DNA of 64,000 nucleotides from an uncultured Slackia sp. (lineage in GTDB: Bacteria > Actinomycetota > Coriobacteriia > Coriobacteriales > Eggerthellaceae): NCBI RefSeq assembly GCF_934630525.1, contig NZ_CAKTVX010000009.1, positions 23,869-87,868 on the forward strand. Reading direction: 5' to 3'. The notes beneath the pieces are model-generated. The model did not search any database. It saw only the letters and a program-made list of their open reading frames with translations, and was not told the origin of the DNA. Made by a program: the position numbers and the translations under genes. Below, piece by piece: positions 49,966 through 58,097 of this stretch; within the stretch, counting starts at the first letter, position 1, and every line of letters starts with the position of its first letter.

Positions 49966-51105
49966 ATGGAAACTTTTGCTGAAATACTCCCGCATGCTTT
50001 CGAGCATGCATTCATCGACACTTTGAAGCTTGTGCCGTTCCTTTTCGTGACGTATCTCGCCATGGAAGCGCTCGAACACTACGCGAGCTCGAAGAGCATT
50101 GCCGCCGTTCGTCGTGCTGGCACTGCGGGCCCCATTATTGGCGCGCTTCTGGGCGTAGTGCCGCAGTGCGGCTTTTCCGCCGCTGCCGCGACGCTGTATT
50201 CCGCACGCGTTATTACCCTGGGCACGCTCTTCGCTGTATTCCTTTCAACGAGCGATGAGATGCTGCCCATCATGATTGCCGCGCAGGCCCCAGTGGAGTT
50301 CATTGTTGAAGTTCTCGCGATCAAAGCGCTTTGCGGCCTTATTGCCGGTTTTGCCATTGATGCGGTGCTGCGGCTTCGCCACCATGCTGTAGAAGCGATG
50401 CGCATCCATGATTTGTGCGAGCGCGACCACTGCGGCTGTGACGATGAAGACGATGCGCCGTCCGCGCTTTCTGATACGCGCCAGGAGCATGGGGAAGGCG
50501 CCGCTGATCGCACTGACGATTCGGATGGCGGGCTTTCGCGCGGGGAAGAACGCGAGGCTGAACTTGCGTGCGCTTCCGGCGAGCGACCCGACCATGGCCA
50601 TGATCATGCCCGCGAGCACGAGCACGAGCACGCCCACGATCACGCCCACGATCACGCCCATTATCACGCCCATGCCCACGATCACTCGCATGGCCACGCC
50701 CATGGCTTCGGCGCTATCGCGAAGAGCTCTTTGGTGCATGCGTTGCAGGTCACGCTGTTCATATTCCTCGTTTCGCTTGCGCTTGAAATCGTTATCGACG
50801 GCGTTGGCGAAGACGCGCTCGCTTCCTTCATTTCCGCGAATTCGAACCTCTCTGTGGTGGTTTCGGCAATCGTGGGGCTTATTCCCAATTGCGCCGCGTC
50901 GGTCGTTCTTACTGAGTTGTATCTCGAGGGCGCCCTTTCTACGGGGGCCATGCTTGCTGGATTGTTGGTGAGCGCGGGTGTCGGCCTGCTCGTTCTGTTC
51001 CGCGCGAACCGTCCCATGCATGAGAATTTCCTTATTGTCGCGGGCTTGGTCGCATGCGGCGTAGTGTTTGGGTTTATTGCTGGAGTATTCGGGGTCGCAC
51101 TCTAG
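49966..51105 (+). CDS. DUF2899-type metal permease with His-rich loop
   Basis: I choose ATG 49966; the frame opens at 49915 without support. The 379-residue protein has two similar halves with 'GVVPQCGFSAAAATLYSARV' near residue 66 and 'GLIPNCAASVVLTELYLEGA' near 300. This matches PF11449-type predicted manganese or arsenite permeases. Between the halves lies a loop of about 100 residues with 'CERDHCGCDDED', and a run of His with Asp/Ala ('HDHAHDHAHYHAHAHDHSHG' and beyond, about residues 206-242). The loop should bind zinc, nickel or similar metals; which ion is moved is unknown. It is monocistronic. Confidence 0.85.
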   Translation: METFAEILPHAFEHAFIDTLKLVPFLFVTYLAMEALEHYASSKSIAAVRRAGTAGPIIGALLGVVPQCGFSAAAATLYSARVITLGTLFAVFLSTSDEMLPIMIAAQAPVEFIVEVLAIKALCGLIAGFAIDAVLRLRHHAVEAMRIHDLCERDHCGCDDEDDAPSALSDTRQEHGEGAADRTDDSDGGLSRGEEREAELACASGERPDHGHDHAREHEHEHAHDHAHDHAHYHAHAHDHSHGHAHGFGAIAKSSLVHALQVTLFIFLVSLALEIVIDGVGEDALASFISANSNLSVVVSAIVGLIPNCAASVVLTELYLEGALSTGAMLAGLLVSAGVGLLVLFRANRPMHENFLIVAGLVACGVVFGFIAGVFGVAL

Positions 51106-51268
51106 CCGAATTGTCGTTGAACTTCGTCTTTCGGCGAAATGATATGGACAATTATTTAGAAGCTGTTTAGTATAATCGTTCAGTTGAAAGGGCGTTCCTG
51201 GCGTTCGTTATTGCATAGGGGTCAGCAGTCGTTCGCCAGTCGTTAGTGGCTTTTCAGCGCTCTTTCAG

Positions 51269-51344
51269 CATGTAAACAGTATCGTTTCAATACAGGGGTT
51301 TATTTCGAATTACTAATACTGTTGGAAAACTGTTTGCATGTAAT
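51269..51344. promoter_or_regulatory. Candidate operator dyads upstream of the small HTH gene
   Basis: CATGTAAACAGTAT at 51269-51282 is matched in reverse by AATACTGTT at 51316-51324 and AAACTGTTTGCATG at 51327-51340 (one mismatch). Shared half-sites with AACAGTAT/ATACTGTT suggest a DNA-looping or tandem operator. Binding by the HTH protein at 51422 is an inference. Confidence 0.4.
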
Positions 51345-51421
51345 AGGGTCTGTGTCGTTGCATACTTTGGCCAGGGCGCGGCATAGGGGGAATATTGGAT
51401 TATGAAGGGAGGTCGGCTTCG

Positions 51422-51679
51422 TTGCGTGGCGAGACCGAATCCCAAGGAGTTCGCTTGAGCTCCGCTCAAAAAAGAATTCTAGGCTACATTTCAGCGGAAA
51501 CGACGCTGTCCGATGGCGTGCGCTGCTCGAAAAAGGAGCTCGCTAAGCAGGCGGGCTGTAGCGTGCAAACCGTCGACAGGGCGATTTTCCGCTTGCGCAA
51601 GCTTGGCCTTGTCGAGGTCGAGGAATGCCATGCCGATTCCGGCGCGCAAACGGCGAACCTTTATCGCGCCAAACGCTAG
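51422..51679 (+). CDS. Small winged-helix DNA-binding protein
   Basis: I favour TTG 51422, nine bases after AAGGGAGG; an in-frame TTG at 51395 would add nine residues. The 85-residue protein has a winged helix-turn-helix: 'SSAQKRILGYISAE', 'CSKKELAKQAGCSVQTVDRA' and 'FRLRKLGLVEVEEC'. It resembles helix-turn-helix replication or MarR-like modules but is too short for a ligand domain. It is monocistronic. The upstream gap 51106-51421 holds the AACAGTAT dyads and several short 'AGTCGTT' repeats, so autoregulation is plausible. Confidence 0.8.
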   Translation: MRGETESQGVRLSSAQKRILGYISAETTLSDGVRCSKKELAKQAGCSVQTVDRAIFRLRKLGLVEVEECHADSGAQTANLYRAKR

Positions 51680-51728
51680 CACCACCTGGACTTTTTGCCT
51701 ATAATTCGGCTTAATTGAAGATTTGCCT

Positions 51729-51824
51729 GCCCTCATCCCCGGATGAGGGGCGAAAATGGCACCTGCATCGTTTCGTTAGGGGTCGCTCTTTGGTGGGCGA
51801 TAGAAACGCTGCGGGTGCCATTTT
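51729..51824. repeat. Double hairpin upstream of the HD-domain gene
   Basis: A hairpin CCTCATCC-CC-GGATGAGG lies at about 51730-51751. It is followed by a large inverted repeat: 51753-51774 pairs with 51803-51824 at 20 of 22 bases, with ATGGCACC and GTTTC at its ends. The 28-base loop includes AGGGGTCGC and GGTGGGCGA. The ATG of the HD gene lies 62 bases further, so it is probably in the transcribed leader. No second copy was seen. Confidence 0.7.
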
Positions 51825-51885
51825 GCTCAAGGGCGAATTCGTTTTGCGTCGCCCGTGCGGCGCGCAGGAATAAGGAGGCAACACT

Positions 51886-52488
51886 ATGGCGAAACTCGAT
51901 GCTGGCATGACGCGAGAAACGGCATTCGATTTGCTGCAGGAGCACAACAAAGACGCGTTCCATATTGAGCACGGCGAAACGGTTGAGGCGACCATGCGGT
52001 ATTTCGCGCGTGAATTCGATCCCGAGAACGAAGAATTCTGGGGCATTGTTGGCCTTCTGCACGATCTTGACTGGGAAGAGCACGACGATGAGCCCGAGAT
52101 GCACACGCTGTATGCCACGCCGCTCATCGAAGCTGCTGGAGGATCGCCCGAGCTCGTTCGCGCGATTCAGAGCCACACGAGCGATTTCAATACCGACCTG
52201 CCCAAGCCGGAGCTGCAGATGGAGAAAATCCTGTTCGCGACCGAGGAACTCACAGGCCTCATTGGCGCGGCGGTCATTATGCGTCCCAGCAAGAGCGTGA
52301 TGGACTTCGAGGTGAAATCGCTGAAGAAGAAGTTCAAGGACAAGCGTTTCGCCGCCGGCGTGAATCGCGATGTGATTCGCTCGGGCGCCGAGATGCTCGG
52401 TTGGGAGCTGGACGAGCTGTTCGACCGCACCATCAAGGCCATGCAGAGTTTCGCGCCCGATCGCGACACCTTCAAGCCTGCCGAATAA
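51886..52488 (+). CDS. HD-superfamily hydrolase-like protein
   Basis: AAGGAGG precedes the ATG. The 200-residue protein has an HD domain: 'HIEHGETVEATMRYFA' carries the first His and 'GIVGLLHDLDWEEH' the His-Asp pair at about residues 63-64, with 'AIQSHTSD' and 'EELTGLIGAAVIMRPS' downstream. HD proteins hydrolyse phosphate esters of nucleotides or second messengers. The substrate cannot be told. It is common as a single gene in anaerobes. A bidirectional terminator follows. Confidence 0.85.
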   Translation: MAKLDAGMTRETAFDLLQEHNKDAFHIEHGETVEATMRYFAREFDPENEEFWGIVGLLHDLDWEEHDDEPEMHTLYATPLIEAAGGSPELVRAIQSHTSDFNTDLPKPELQMEKILFATEELTGLIGAAVIMRPSKSVMDFEVKSLKKKFKDKRFAAGVNRDVIRSGAEMLGWELDELFDRTIKAMQSFAPDRDTFKPAE

Positions 52489-52493
52489 CGAAC

Positions 52494-52517
52494 AAGGCCG
52501 CCCCTGGGGCGGCCTTT
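52494..52517. terminator. Bidirectional terminator between convergent genes
   Basis: AAGGCCGCCCC at 52494-52504 pairs with GGGGCGGCCTT at 52506-52516; short T and A runs flank it. It serves the HD gene and the convergent phospholipase-like gene. Confidence 0.8.
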
Positions 52518-52529
52518 CTGTTCGCGGTT

Positions 52530-53474
52530 CTATTCTTCCACCGGTTGGCCCGAGAAATTGAGGCTTCCCGTGAGCGCGCGCGCTGCGGCTTCGTCGAAAT
52601 CGTCTTTATCGAAGGCTTCGATCGCCCTGAAGGCGATGGCTTTCGTGCCGTCGAAAATATCCCAGAAGCTTTGCGTGCTCACTTCGTGGGTATACGGGTT
52701 TTCCCAGGGGTGGCGCATGCGATTGTCGAAGTCGCTCACGCGCGTGGCATTGTCGCGGTGCGACATGGATTTATAGAACGAGAATTGCCTGTTCAGAATG
52801 CGCGTTTCAATGGTATTGAGCGCGCTTTGCATAGTGCCATTCGGCGAATAGAACAAGCGCTGTGCTCGGCGGAAATCGTGCACGGCGGAAACGAACAGGT
52901 CGACGGGCGGGAATGCGCGGTACGCCTTCATCGCCATGAAGGCGTACATTTTCCCAATGGTCTGCAGGGTGCGCTCGCTCGCATGGAGCGTCTCTTCGAA
53001 GGGGCGGTAGGAGCGAATGGTGCGCCCCAGCTTGCTGAACAGCACCATCTCGTCGTATTCGCGTTCGATTTCGGCATGGACTTCGCTTTCCTGGCTGCGG
53101 TCGAGCCCGTCGACACCCGCATCGCAAATGGCGTATTGCTGGCAATACACAAGCGGGTGCATGGCTCGGTCGAGCGAATAGTGGCACAAAAAGCCCAGCG
53201 CATAGGCGCGGCCCACGGGCGCTTCGTCTTCCTCGAGCACCTGCAGGCTTTCCTTCAACGCGGCAATGAGTTTGCTGGGGGTGTCGTGGTGCATGACGCC
53301 GCCCAGTCCGAAGAATTCCTTCATGCTCGGTGAAAGAACGAGGTAGAACAGCGGATCGGGGCCTTGGTTGCCCAGTAAGAACGCATCTTTCTCGTCGATT
53401 GATTTGCCGATGACGTGCGAATGCGCAGCATAGACGTCTTGGCCGAAGAAATCGTGGGTAAGAATTGCAGGCAT
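52530..53474 (-). CDS. Zinc-dependent phospholipase C-like protein
   Basis: The 314-residue protein has no signal peptide. It opens 'MPAILTHDFFGQDVY', where a near-N-terminal His occurs, then 'FLLGNQGPDPLFYLV', 'LGFLCHYSLDRAMHPLVYC' and 'VHAEIEREYDEMV'. This His/Asp/Glu pattern fits the zinc-dependent phospholipase C/S1-P1 nuclease superfamily (PF00882). Members of this cytosolic type are common in Clostridia and Coriobacteria, with unknown substrates. It is monocistronic and convergent with the HD gene. GGGAGG lies upstream of its ATG. Confidence 0.82.
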   Translation of the reverse strand: MPAILTHDFFGQDVYAAHSHVIGKSIDEKDAFLLGNQGPDPLFYLVLSPSMKEFFGLGGVMHHDTPSKLIAALKESLQVLEEDEAPVGRAYALGFLCHYSLDRAMHPLVYCQQYAICDAGVDGLDRSQESEVHAEIEREYDEMVLFSKLGRTIRSYRPFEETLHASERTLQTIGKMYAFMAMKAYRAFPPVDLFVSAVHDFRRAQRLFYSPNGTMQSALNTIETRILNRQFSFYKSMSHRDNATRVSDFDNRMRHPWENPYTHEVSTQSFWDIFDGTKAIAFRAIEAFDKDDFDEAAARALTGSLNFSGQPVEE

Positions 53475-53659
53475 GATGCCTCCCTTTCGGAAGTGTGGCG
53501 CGGGGCGTTTTACGGCGAATTGACGTTAAGCCGCCAATGCACGCGCCCCAGTGTAGGCCCCATGATATACAATCGTTCGAGCGTTTTTTCCGCAGCGCCC
53601 AGAACTTTACGCAAGTTGTTATTTTGGGCGTCCCTCCCACGAAAAAAAAGGAAGCACGC

Positions 53660-54886
53660 ATGTCCGCAATGAAACTGACGAAGCGCGAGAAGAGCTGGAT
53701 TGTCTACGACGTTGGCAACTCGGCATTCGTGCTGCTGGCGTCGACCCTTATCCCCATTTACTTTTCGGCGATCGCCGACCCGGGCAGCTCTGTTGTGGTG
53801 GCCTGGGGCTATGCAACCACGGTGGCGTCGCTTTTGCTTGCGTTGCTCATGCCGTTTTTGGGCAGCATCGCCGACCTGAAGGGCAACAAGAAGCGCTTGC
53901 TCGTGGGTTCTATTGGCACGGGCGCCGTGCTGCTCGCATGCATGGGCATTCCGGGCAACGCGATGGTGTTCTTGGTGATGTACGTGGTGGCGACCATCAT
54001 GCTCAACGCGTCGCTCGTGTTCTACGACGCCTTCCTTATTGACGCGACCGATTCAGAAGACCGCTACGATGAGGTGTCTTCGCAAGGCTATGCGTGGGGC
54101 TACATTGGTTCGTGCGTGCCCTTCATCATCTGCCTCGTGCTTGTGCTGTTCGGTGAGAGTTTCGGCCTTGGCCAACTCGACGCTATTCGCATTTCCTTTG
54201 TAATCACTGCTGCGTGGTGGGTTGTTTTCAGCATTCCCGTGCTGAAGAACGTGCACCAAACGCATTACAAGGAACGCACCGAGCACCTGTTCCGCGACGC
54301 GCTCGTGGGCCTGTGGGCCACGGCGAAGCGCATTTTCGCCGACAAACGCGTGTTCATGTTCATGCTTGCGTTCTTCTTCTACATCGACGGCGTGCATACC
54401 ATTATCACGATGTCGACGAGCTATGGCACCGATTTGGGCATCGGCTCAACCCAACTTGTGCTTGCGCTGTTGGTTACGCAATTCGTGGCGTTCCCCTCGG
54501 CCATCGCATATGGCCGCCTGGCGGGCAAAGTCGGCACGAAGCGCATGCTGCTTATCGCGATTTTCGCGTACTTCTGCATCACGTTGTTCGCCGCGTTTTT
54601 CCTGCGCTCCGCCACGGAATTCTGGGTTCTCGCTGTGTGCGTCGGTTTGTTCCAGGGCGGCATCCAGGCCCTTTCGCGCAGCGAGTTTGGCAAGCTCATC
54701 CCGAAGGAGCACGCCAACGAGTACTACGGCTTCTTCGATATTTTCGGCAAGTACGCAACGGTGCTTGGCACGCTGCTCGTGAGCGTGTTTACCCAGATTA
54801 CCGGCAACTCCTCTATCGGCGTGCTCAGCATTGCCGTGCTGTTCATCGTCGGCTTCGTTCTTATGACGAAAGTTCCCGAGAGGTAG
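53660..54886 (+). CDS. MFS transporter, UMF1/Atg22-like
   Basis: ATG 53660 has AAGGAAG upstream. The 408-residue protein has about 12 helices. It begins 'SWIVYDVGNSAFVLLAST', as the UMF1 family does (W..YD..NSA), with 'LPFLGSIADLKGNKKRLL'-type loop 'FLGSIADLKGNKKR' and the second-half loop 'YGRLAGKVGTKRMLL'. 'GGIQALSRSEFGKLIPKEHA' is also typical. Substrates of bacterial UMF1 proteins are unknown; the eukaryotic relative exports amino acids from vacuoles. It is monocistronic, with a terminator at 54948. Confidence 0.9.
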   Translation: MSAMKLTKREKSWIVYDVGNSAFVLLASTLIPIYFSAIADPGSSVVVAWGYATTVASLLLALLMPFLGSIADLKGNKKRLLVGSIGTGAVLLACMGIPGNAMVFLVMYVVATIMLNASLVFYDAFLIDATDSEDRYDEVSSQGYAWGYIGSCVPFIICLVLVLFGESFGLGQLDAIRISFVITAAWWVVFSIPVLKNVHQTHYKERTEHLFRDALVGLWATAKRIFADKRVFMFMLAFFFYIDGVHTIITMSTSYGTDLGIGSTQLVLALLVTQFVAFPSAIAYGRLAGKVGTKRMLLIAIFAYFCITLFAAFFLRSATEFWVLAVCVGLFQGGIQALSRSEFGKLIPKEHANEYYGFFDIFGKYATVLGTLLVSVFTQITGNSSIGVLSIAVLFIVGFVLMTKVPER

Positions 54887-54947
54887 GACCCGCATCGCTC
54901 GCGCGACGCGTGCAACTTACGAAAACATAACGCTCGTTTAACAGGTG

Positions 54948-54976
54948 GGCGGCGGCTTAAGGCCGTCGCCTTTTTT
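54948..54976 (+). terminator. Terminator of the MFS gene
   Basis: GGCGGCGGC-TTAA-GGCCGTCGCC followed by TTTTTT forms a near-perfect stem. A possible -10 TATAGT for the next gene follows at about 54980. Confidence 0.85.
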
Positions 54977-55053
54977 CGTTATAGTATGGCCCCAACACAT
55001 ATTTCGGGCATCGCGAATGTGCGCGATGCGCCGTTTTGAAAAGGAGAGAGGTC

Positions 55054-56028
55054 ATGGCTGAAGAGGCGAAGAATTCGGCGGCTGCGCATGCTGCCGAAAT
55101 TGAGGCGCTCAAGCGTCAAATCGAAGAAATGAACAAGCGCCTCGAGGAGCTTTCCGCGGCCACGAGCGCGGAGGTGGCCGCCGAGGGCGCGTCTGCCGAG
55201 GACGATGCTTCTGCTTCGGCCGCTTCGGCTTCCGCCGCGTCGGCCGAGGTCGCTGAACCCGCGATTCAAACGCAAGACAATGCCGAGGAAGAGGGCGGCG
55301 CGGAAGCGGAAGGCGTCGTTGAGGAAAAAAGCGCTTGCTCATCCGGTCCCATTGAGGGCGCCAAGGAGGCCATTGAGGTCGAAGCGGTTCCCGCCCCTGC
55401 CCCCAACGTGCCGGCTGCTGCGCCGGAGGCTTCCGGGGTTTTCCCGAACACCCCGCCGATTGAGAAGGTCGTCGACGACGACGGCAAGCCGGTCGATCCC
55501 GCCTATGTCGCGGCGGCCGTTGCCGATTTCATGCCTACGTCGCAGCCTCCCAAGCCGGCGCCTCCTGTTTTCAATGGCGTCCCTTACGGGCAGCAAGGTG
55601 CGGCGCCGCAGCAACCTGCCGGCCAGCCGCAGCAGCCCTACGCGCAGCCTGGTTATGCTGCTCAGCAGCCTTATGCTCAGCAGCCGGGCCAGGCGGCGTA
55701 CTATTCGCAAAGCAATGGCTACTACGCGCCAGGCCAAGGCGCCTATCAGGTTCCCTATCAGCAGCCGCTCGTGCATACGAAAGACCATGTGGCTGCAGGC
55801 CTGCTCGCGATTTTCCTGGGCGTGTTCGGCGTGCATAAGTTCTATCTGGGCTATCACACCACGGGCTTCATTATGTTGGGCGTGACTATTTTGGGCAGCC
55901 TGCTCACGATCGGCATTGCGGCGGGCGTGGTATGGCTCATCGGCGTGATCGAGGGCATTATCTACCTCACGAAGAGCCAATCGGAATTCGAGCAGCTCTA
56001 CGTATTCAACAAGCGCGAGATGTTCTAG
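55054..56028 (+). CDS. TM2-domain membrane protein with long disordered head
   Basis: ATG 55054 follows AAGGAGAGAGG. The 324-residue protein starts with a short coiled coil ('AEIEALKRQIEEMNKRLEEL'), then about 200 residues rich in Ala, Glu, Pro, Gln and Tyr ('QQPYAQPGYAAQQPYAQQPG'). A C-terminal TM2 domain follows ('AAGLLAIFLGVFGVHKFYLG', 'WLIGVIEGIIYL') with two helices. TM2 proteins occur widely without a defined function. The Pro/Gln/Tyr repeats resemble assembly-prone heads of other actinobacterial TM2 proteins. It is monocistronic. Confidence 0.85.
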   Translation: MAEEAKNSAAAHAAEIEALKRQIEEMNKRLEELSAATSAEVAAEGASAEDDASASAASASAASAEVAEPAIQTQDNAEEEGGAEAEGVVEEKSACSSGPIEGAKEAIEVEAVPAPAPNVPAAAPEASGVFPNTPPIEKVVDDDGKPVDPAYVAAAVADFMPTSQPPKPAPPVFNGVPYGQQGAAPQQPAGQPQQPYAQPGYAAQQPYAQQPGQAAYYSQSNGYYAPGQGAYQVPYQQPLVHTKDHVAAGLLAIFLGVFGVHKFYLGYHTTGFIMLGVTILGSLLTIGIAAGVVWLIGVIEGIIYLTKSQSEFEQLYVFNKREMF

Positions 56029-56055
56029 AGGTGCGCCACCTCTTCGTATTCGAAA

Positions 56056-56094
56056 GAAAAAGCAGGACGGCCGTTGGGTCGTCCTGCTTTTTTG
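56056..56094. terminator. Bidirectional terminator between convergent genes
   Basis: AAAAAGCAGGACG pairs with CGTCCTGCTTTTTT around a loop GCCGTTGGGT. It serves the TM2 gene and the convergent flavoprotein gene. Confidence 0.9.
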
Positions 56095-56162
56095 GGAGGG
56101 GCAATTGGGAGGTGCTTTTTTGGGCGCATGCATTCGCAGCTGCGGCCGCGAGTAAAGTTGGC

Positions 56163-57806
56163 TTACGCGTCGATGTCCTCGGAAGCGTACATGCCTGCCA
56201 TGCGTCCGCCGTTATAAGCGCACATGAGAGAGAAGCCCTCGTAGTCGCAATAGGGCGCGCTCATCAGAGTGCCGTTGTCGGCGCCGGCAACGTAGAGGCC
56301 CTTGATGGCCTTGCCCTTGTTGTCGATGGCCTGCATACGGTCGTTCGTACGAATGCCGCCGATGGTTACCCAAGCGCTGGGCTCGTACTGAAGGGCATAG
56401 AACGGCGCGGTGGCAACGGATTGCAGGAAGCATGCGGGCTTGTAGAACTGCTCGTCTTTGCCGTCGGCGCAGTAGTCGTTGTACTCGTCCACGGTTTCGA
56501 CGAGATCAGGCGCGTCGATTGCGTTGGCAAGCTCCTCAATGCTGTCTGCCTTAAACGCCCAGCCTGCCGCCACGGCGGCGTCGATATTTTCCTGAACCTT
56601 TTCGAGGCTCTTTCCTTTCAGGGTCATAGAGCCGGTGCGCCAGTTTTCAGCATCAGATCCGCATAGAGTCCATGCGTCGGTTCCTGCATTCAGGCCATCA
56701 ACGTAAGTCTGGTCGACAATGGCGTAATATTGGCCACCGACCAGCGAAATTGCGCCGCCGAGTGCCAACGGCAAATTGGCGAAGCGGCCTTCGTTGGCGA
56801 AGCGGCGGCCCTGGTTATTCACCAGCATGGTGCCATAAATGCCAATGGAGAAGGCGGCGTTGTTTTTGCCCCACACGCCGTCGGCGTTTTGGTTAGAGCC
56901 CGAGAATTCGTTGCCGGCAATGCCCCACTGCGTGGACAGCTGGCCGCCCGCGGCGGTAACCATGTCGATGCCCTCGCCGATGGACAGCACGTTGCCCAAG
57001 GGGTTCACGTGCGTGCCGAACTGCTTCTGCATCATTTCGTCGTTGCCAAGGAATCCGCCGGTGCATACGATGACGGCCGGGGCCTTCACGTCGATGACCT
57101 TCTTGTCCTGCTCGCATTGCACGCCGACGCAGGCGCCTTCTTCCATGAGCAGCGTTTTGCCCGTGGTGCTGAACACGAACTGGGCGCCGTTGGCCTCGCA
57201 CCATTGCTGCAGCGGCCCCATGCGATTCACGCCCTTCTGCTGAGTTTTGGAATCTTTCGGGTCGGCCTGGAAGTTGCAGCGAACCGACTCGTGGCCGGCG
57301 CCATAGTTATCGGGGCGAAGGCCGGTGGGAACGCCGAAATCGTCGGTGAACTGGTCGACGGTGGAGCCGGAGAGCTCGACTGCCTTTTTGATAGCGCCGC
57401 CGTTGGTTGCCCAGTGGGCGTATTCCATAATGTGGCAGAAGGCCTCCTCAACGCCGAAATCGATGCCGGCTGCCTGCTGGAGTTTCGATCCCACCATGAA
57501 TGGGCCGCCCGCTATCGAGCCATTGGATACGCCGACGTCTTGGCCTTTCTCGATCACGATGGCCTTTTTGCCAGCGCGGCACGCTTCGACGGCAGCCCAC
57601 ATGCCGGCGCCACCCGCACCAACGATGGCGATGTCGCATTCCATGGTCTCGTCGGCGGTTTTAACCTCGGCGGCTTTGGCGTCGTCTTTTGATGCATTGC
57701 CTTCCGACTTCGTTGGGGCGCAGCCTGCAAGAGCGGCGCCTCCAGCGATGGTGGCCAGCGAACCCAATGCCAAGAAGTTTCGGCGGCTCATTCCTTTAGT
57801 GCTCAT
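56163..57806 (-). CDS. Tat-exported lipoprotein flavoprotein, fumarate-reductase-like
   Basis: I choose the start at 57806, where GGACGGAA precedes the ATG. The 547-residue protein begins with twin-arginine 'SRRNFL' (residues 7-12) and a lipobox 'LAGC' with Cys29, so it is probably a Tat-exported lipoprotein. An FAD site 'IAIVGAGGAGMWAAVEACRA' starts near residue 58, and 'VIVCTGGFLGND' and 'GLYVAGADNGTLMSAPYCDY' follow. It lacks a heme or FMN-binding domain. The flavin-end segment has NGTLMSAPYCDYEGFSL where fumarate reductases carry GGVHG-type sequence. Substrate is unknown; many such reductases act on host or diet compounds in this family. Confidence 0.9.
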   Translation of the reverse strand: MSTKGMSRRNFLALGSLATIAGGAALAGCAPTKSEGNASKDDAKAAEVKTADETMECDIAIVGAGGAGMWAAVEACRAGKKAIVIEKGQDVGVSNGSIAGGPFMVGSKLQQAAGIDFGVEEAFCHIMEYAHWATNGGAIKKAVELSGSTVDQFTDDFGVPTGLRPDNYGAGHESVRCNFQADPKDSKTQQKGVNRMGPLQQWCEANGAQFVFSTTGKTLLMEEGACVGVQCEQDKKVIDVKAPAVIVCTGGFLGNDEMMQKQFGTHVNPLGNVLSIGEGIDMVTAAGGQLSTQWGIAGNEFSGSNQNADGVWGKNNAAFSIGIYGTMLVNNQGRRFANEGRFANLPLALGGAISLVGGQYYAIVDQTYVDGLNAGTDAWTLCGSDAENWRTGSMTLKGKSLEKVQENIDAAVAAGWAFKADSIEELANAIDAPDLVETVDEYNDYCADGKDEQFYKPACFLQSVATAPFYALQYEPSAWVTIGGIRTNDRMQAIDNKGKAIKGLYVAGADNGTLMSAPYCDYEGFSLMCAYNGGRMAGMYASEDIDA

Positions 57807-58042
57807 TGTTCCGTCCTCAATGGTATAAGGCGCGCGTTCTTCCGAACTCGAGGCGACCCTTTCGCCCGGGCCGTTTGCGCGTGGTGCGCTTGGCTCCGCC
57901 TTCGGTGGGTTCATCATTGCGCCGCCGCCTTGCTCTGTCGCGGGTGAAGCGTGCGCACAAAGGGGTGAATTCGCGTTCACCCCTCATCACCCCTTTAGTG
58001 ACCTGGAAGAATGCATATGCGAAAGAAGCATTGCGTTTTGGG

Positions 58043-58048
58043 TATAAT
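58043..58048 (+). promoter_or_regulatory. -10 box of the LuxR-type regulator gene
   Basis: TATAAT lies 50 bases ahead of ATG 58098. The -35 candidate CGAAAG at 17 bases is weak. The divergent flavoprotein gene starts 291 bases away. Confidence 0.5.
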
Positions 58049-58097
58049 GCCGTGTGAAGTGGGTGCCGTGCAGTCGAGCGGCTTTTTGGGAGGGGCC

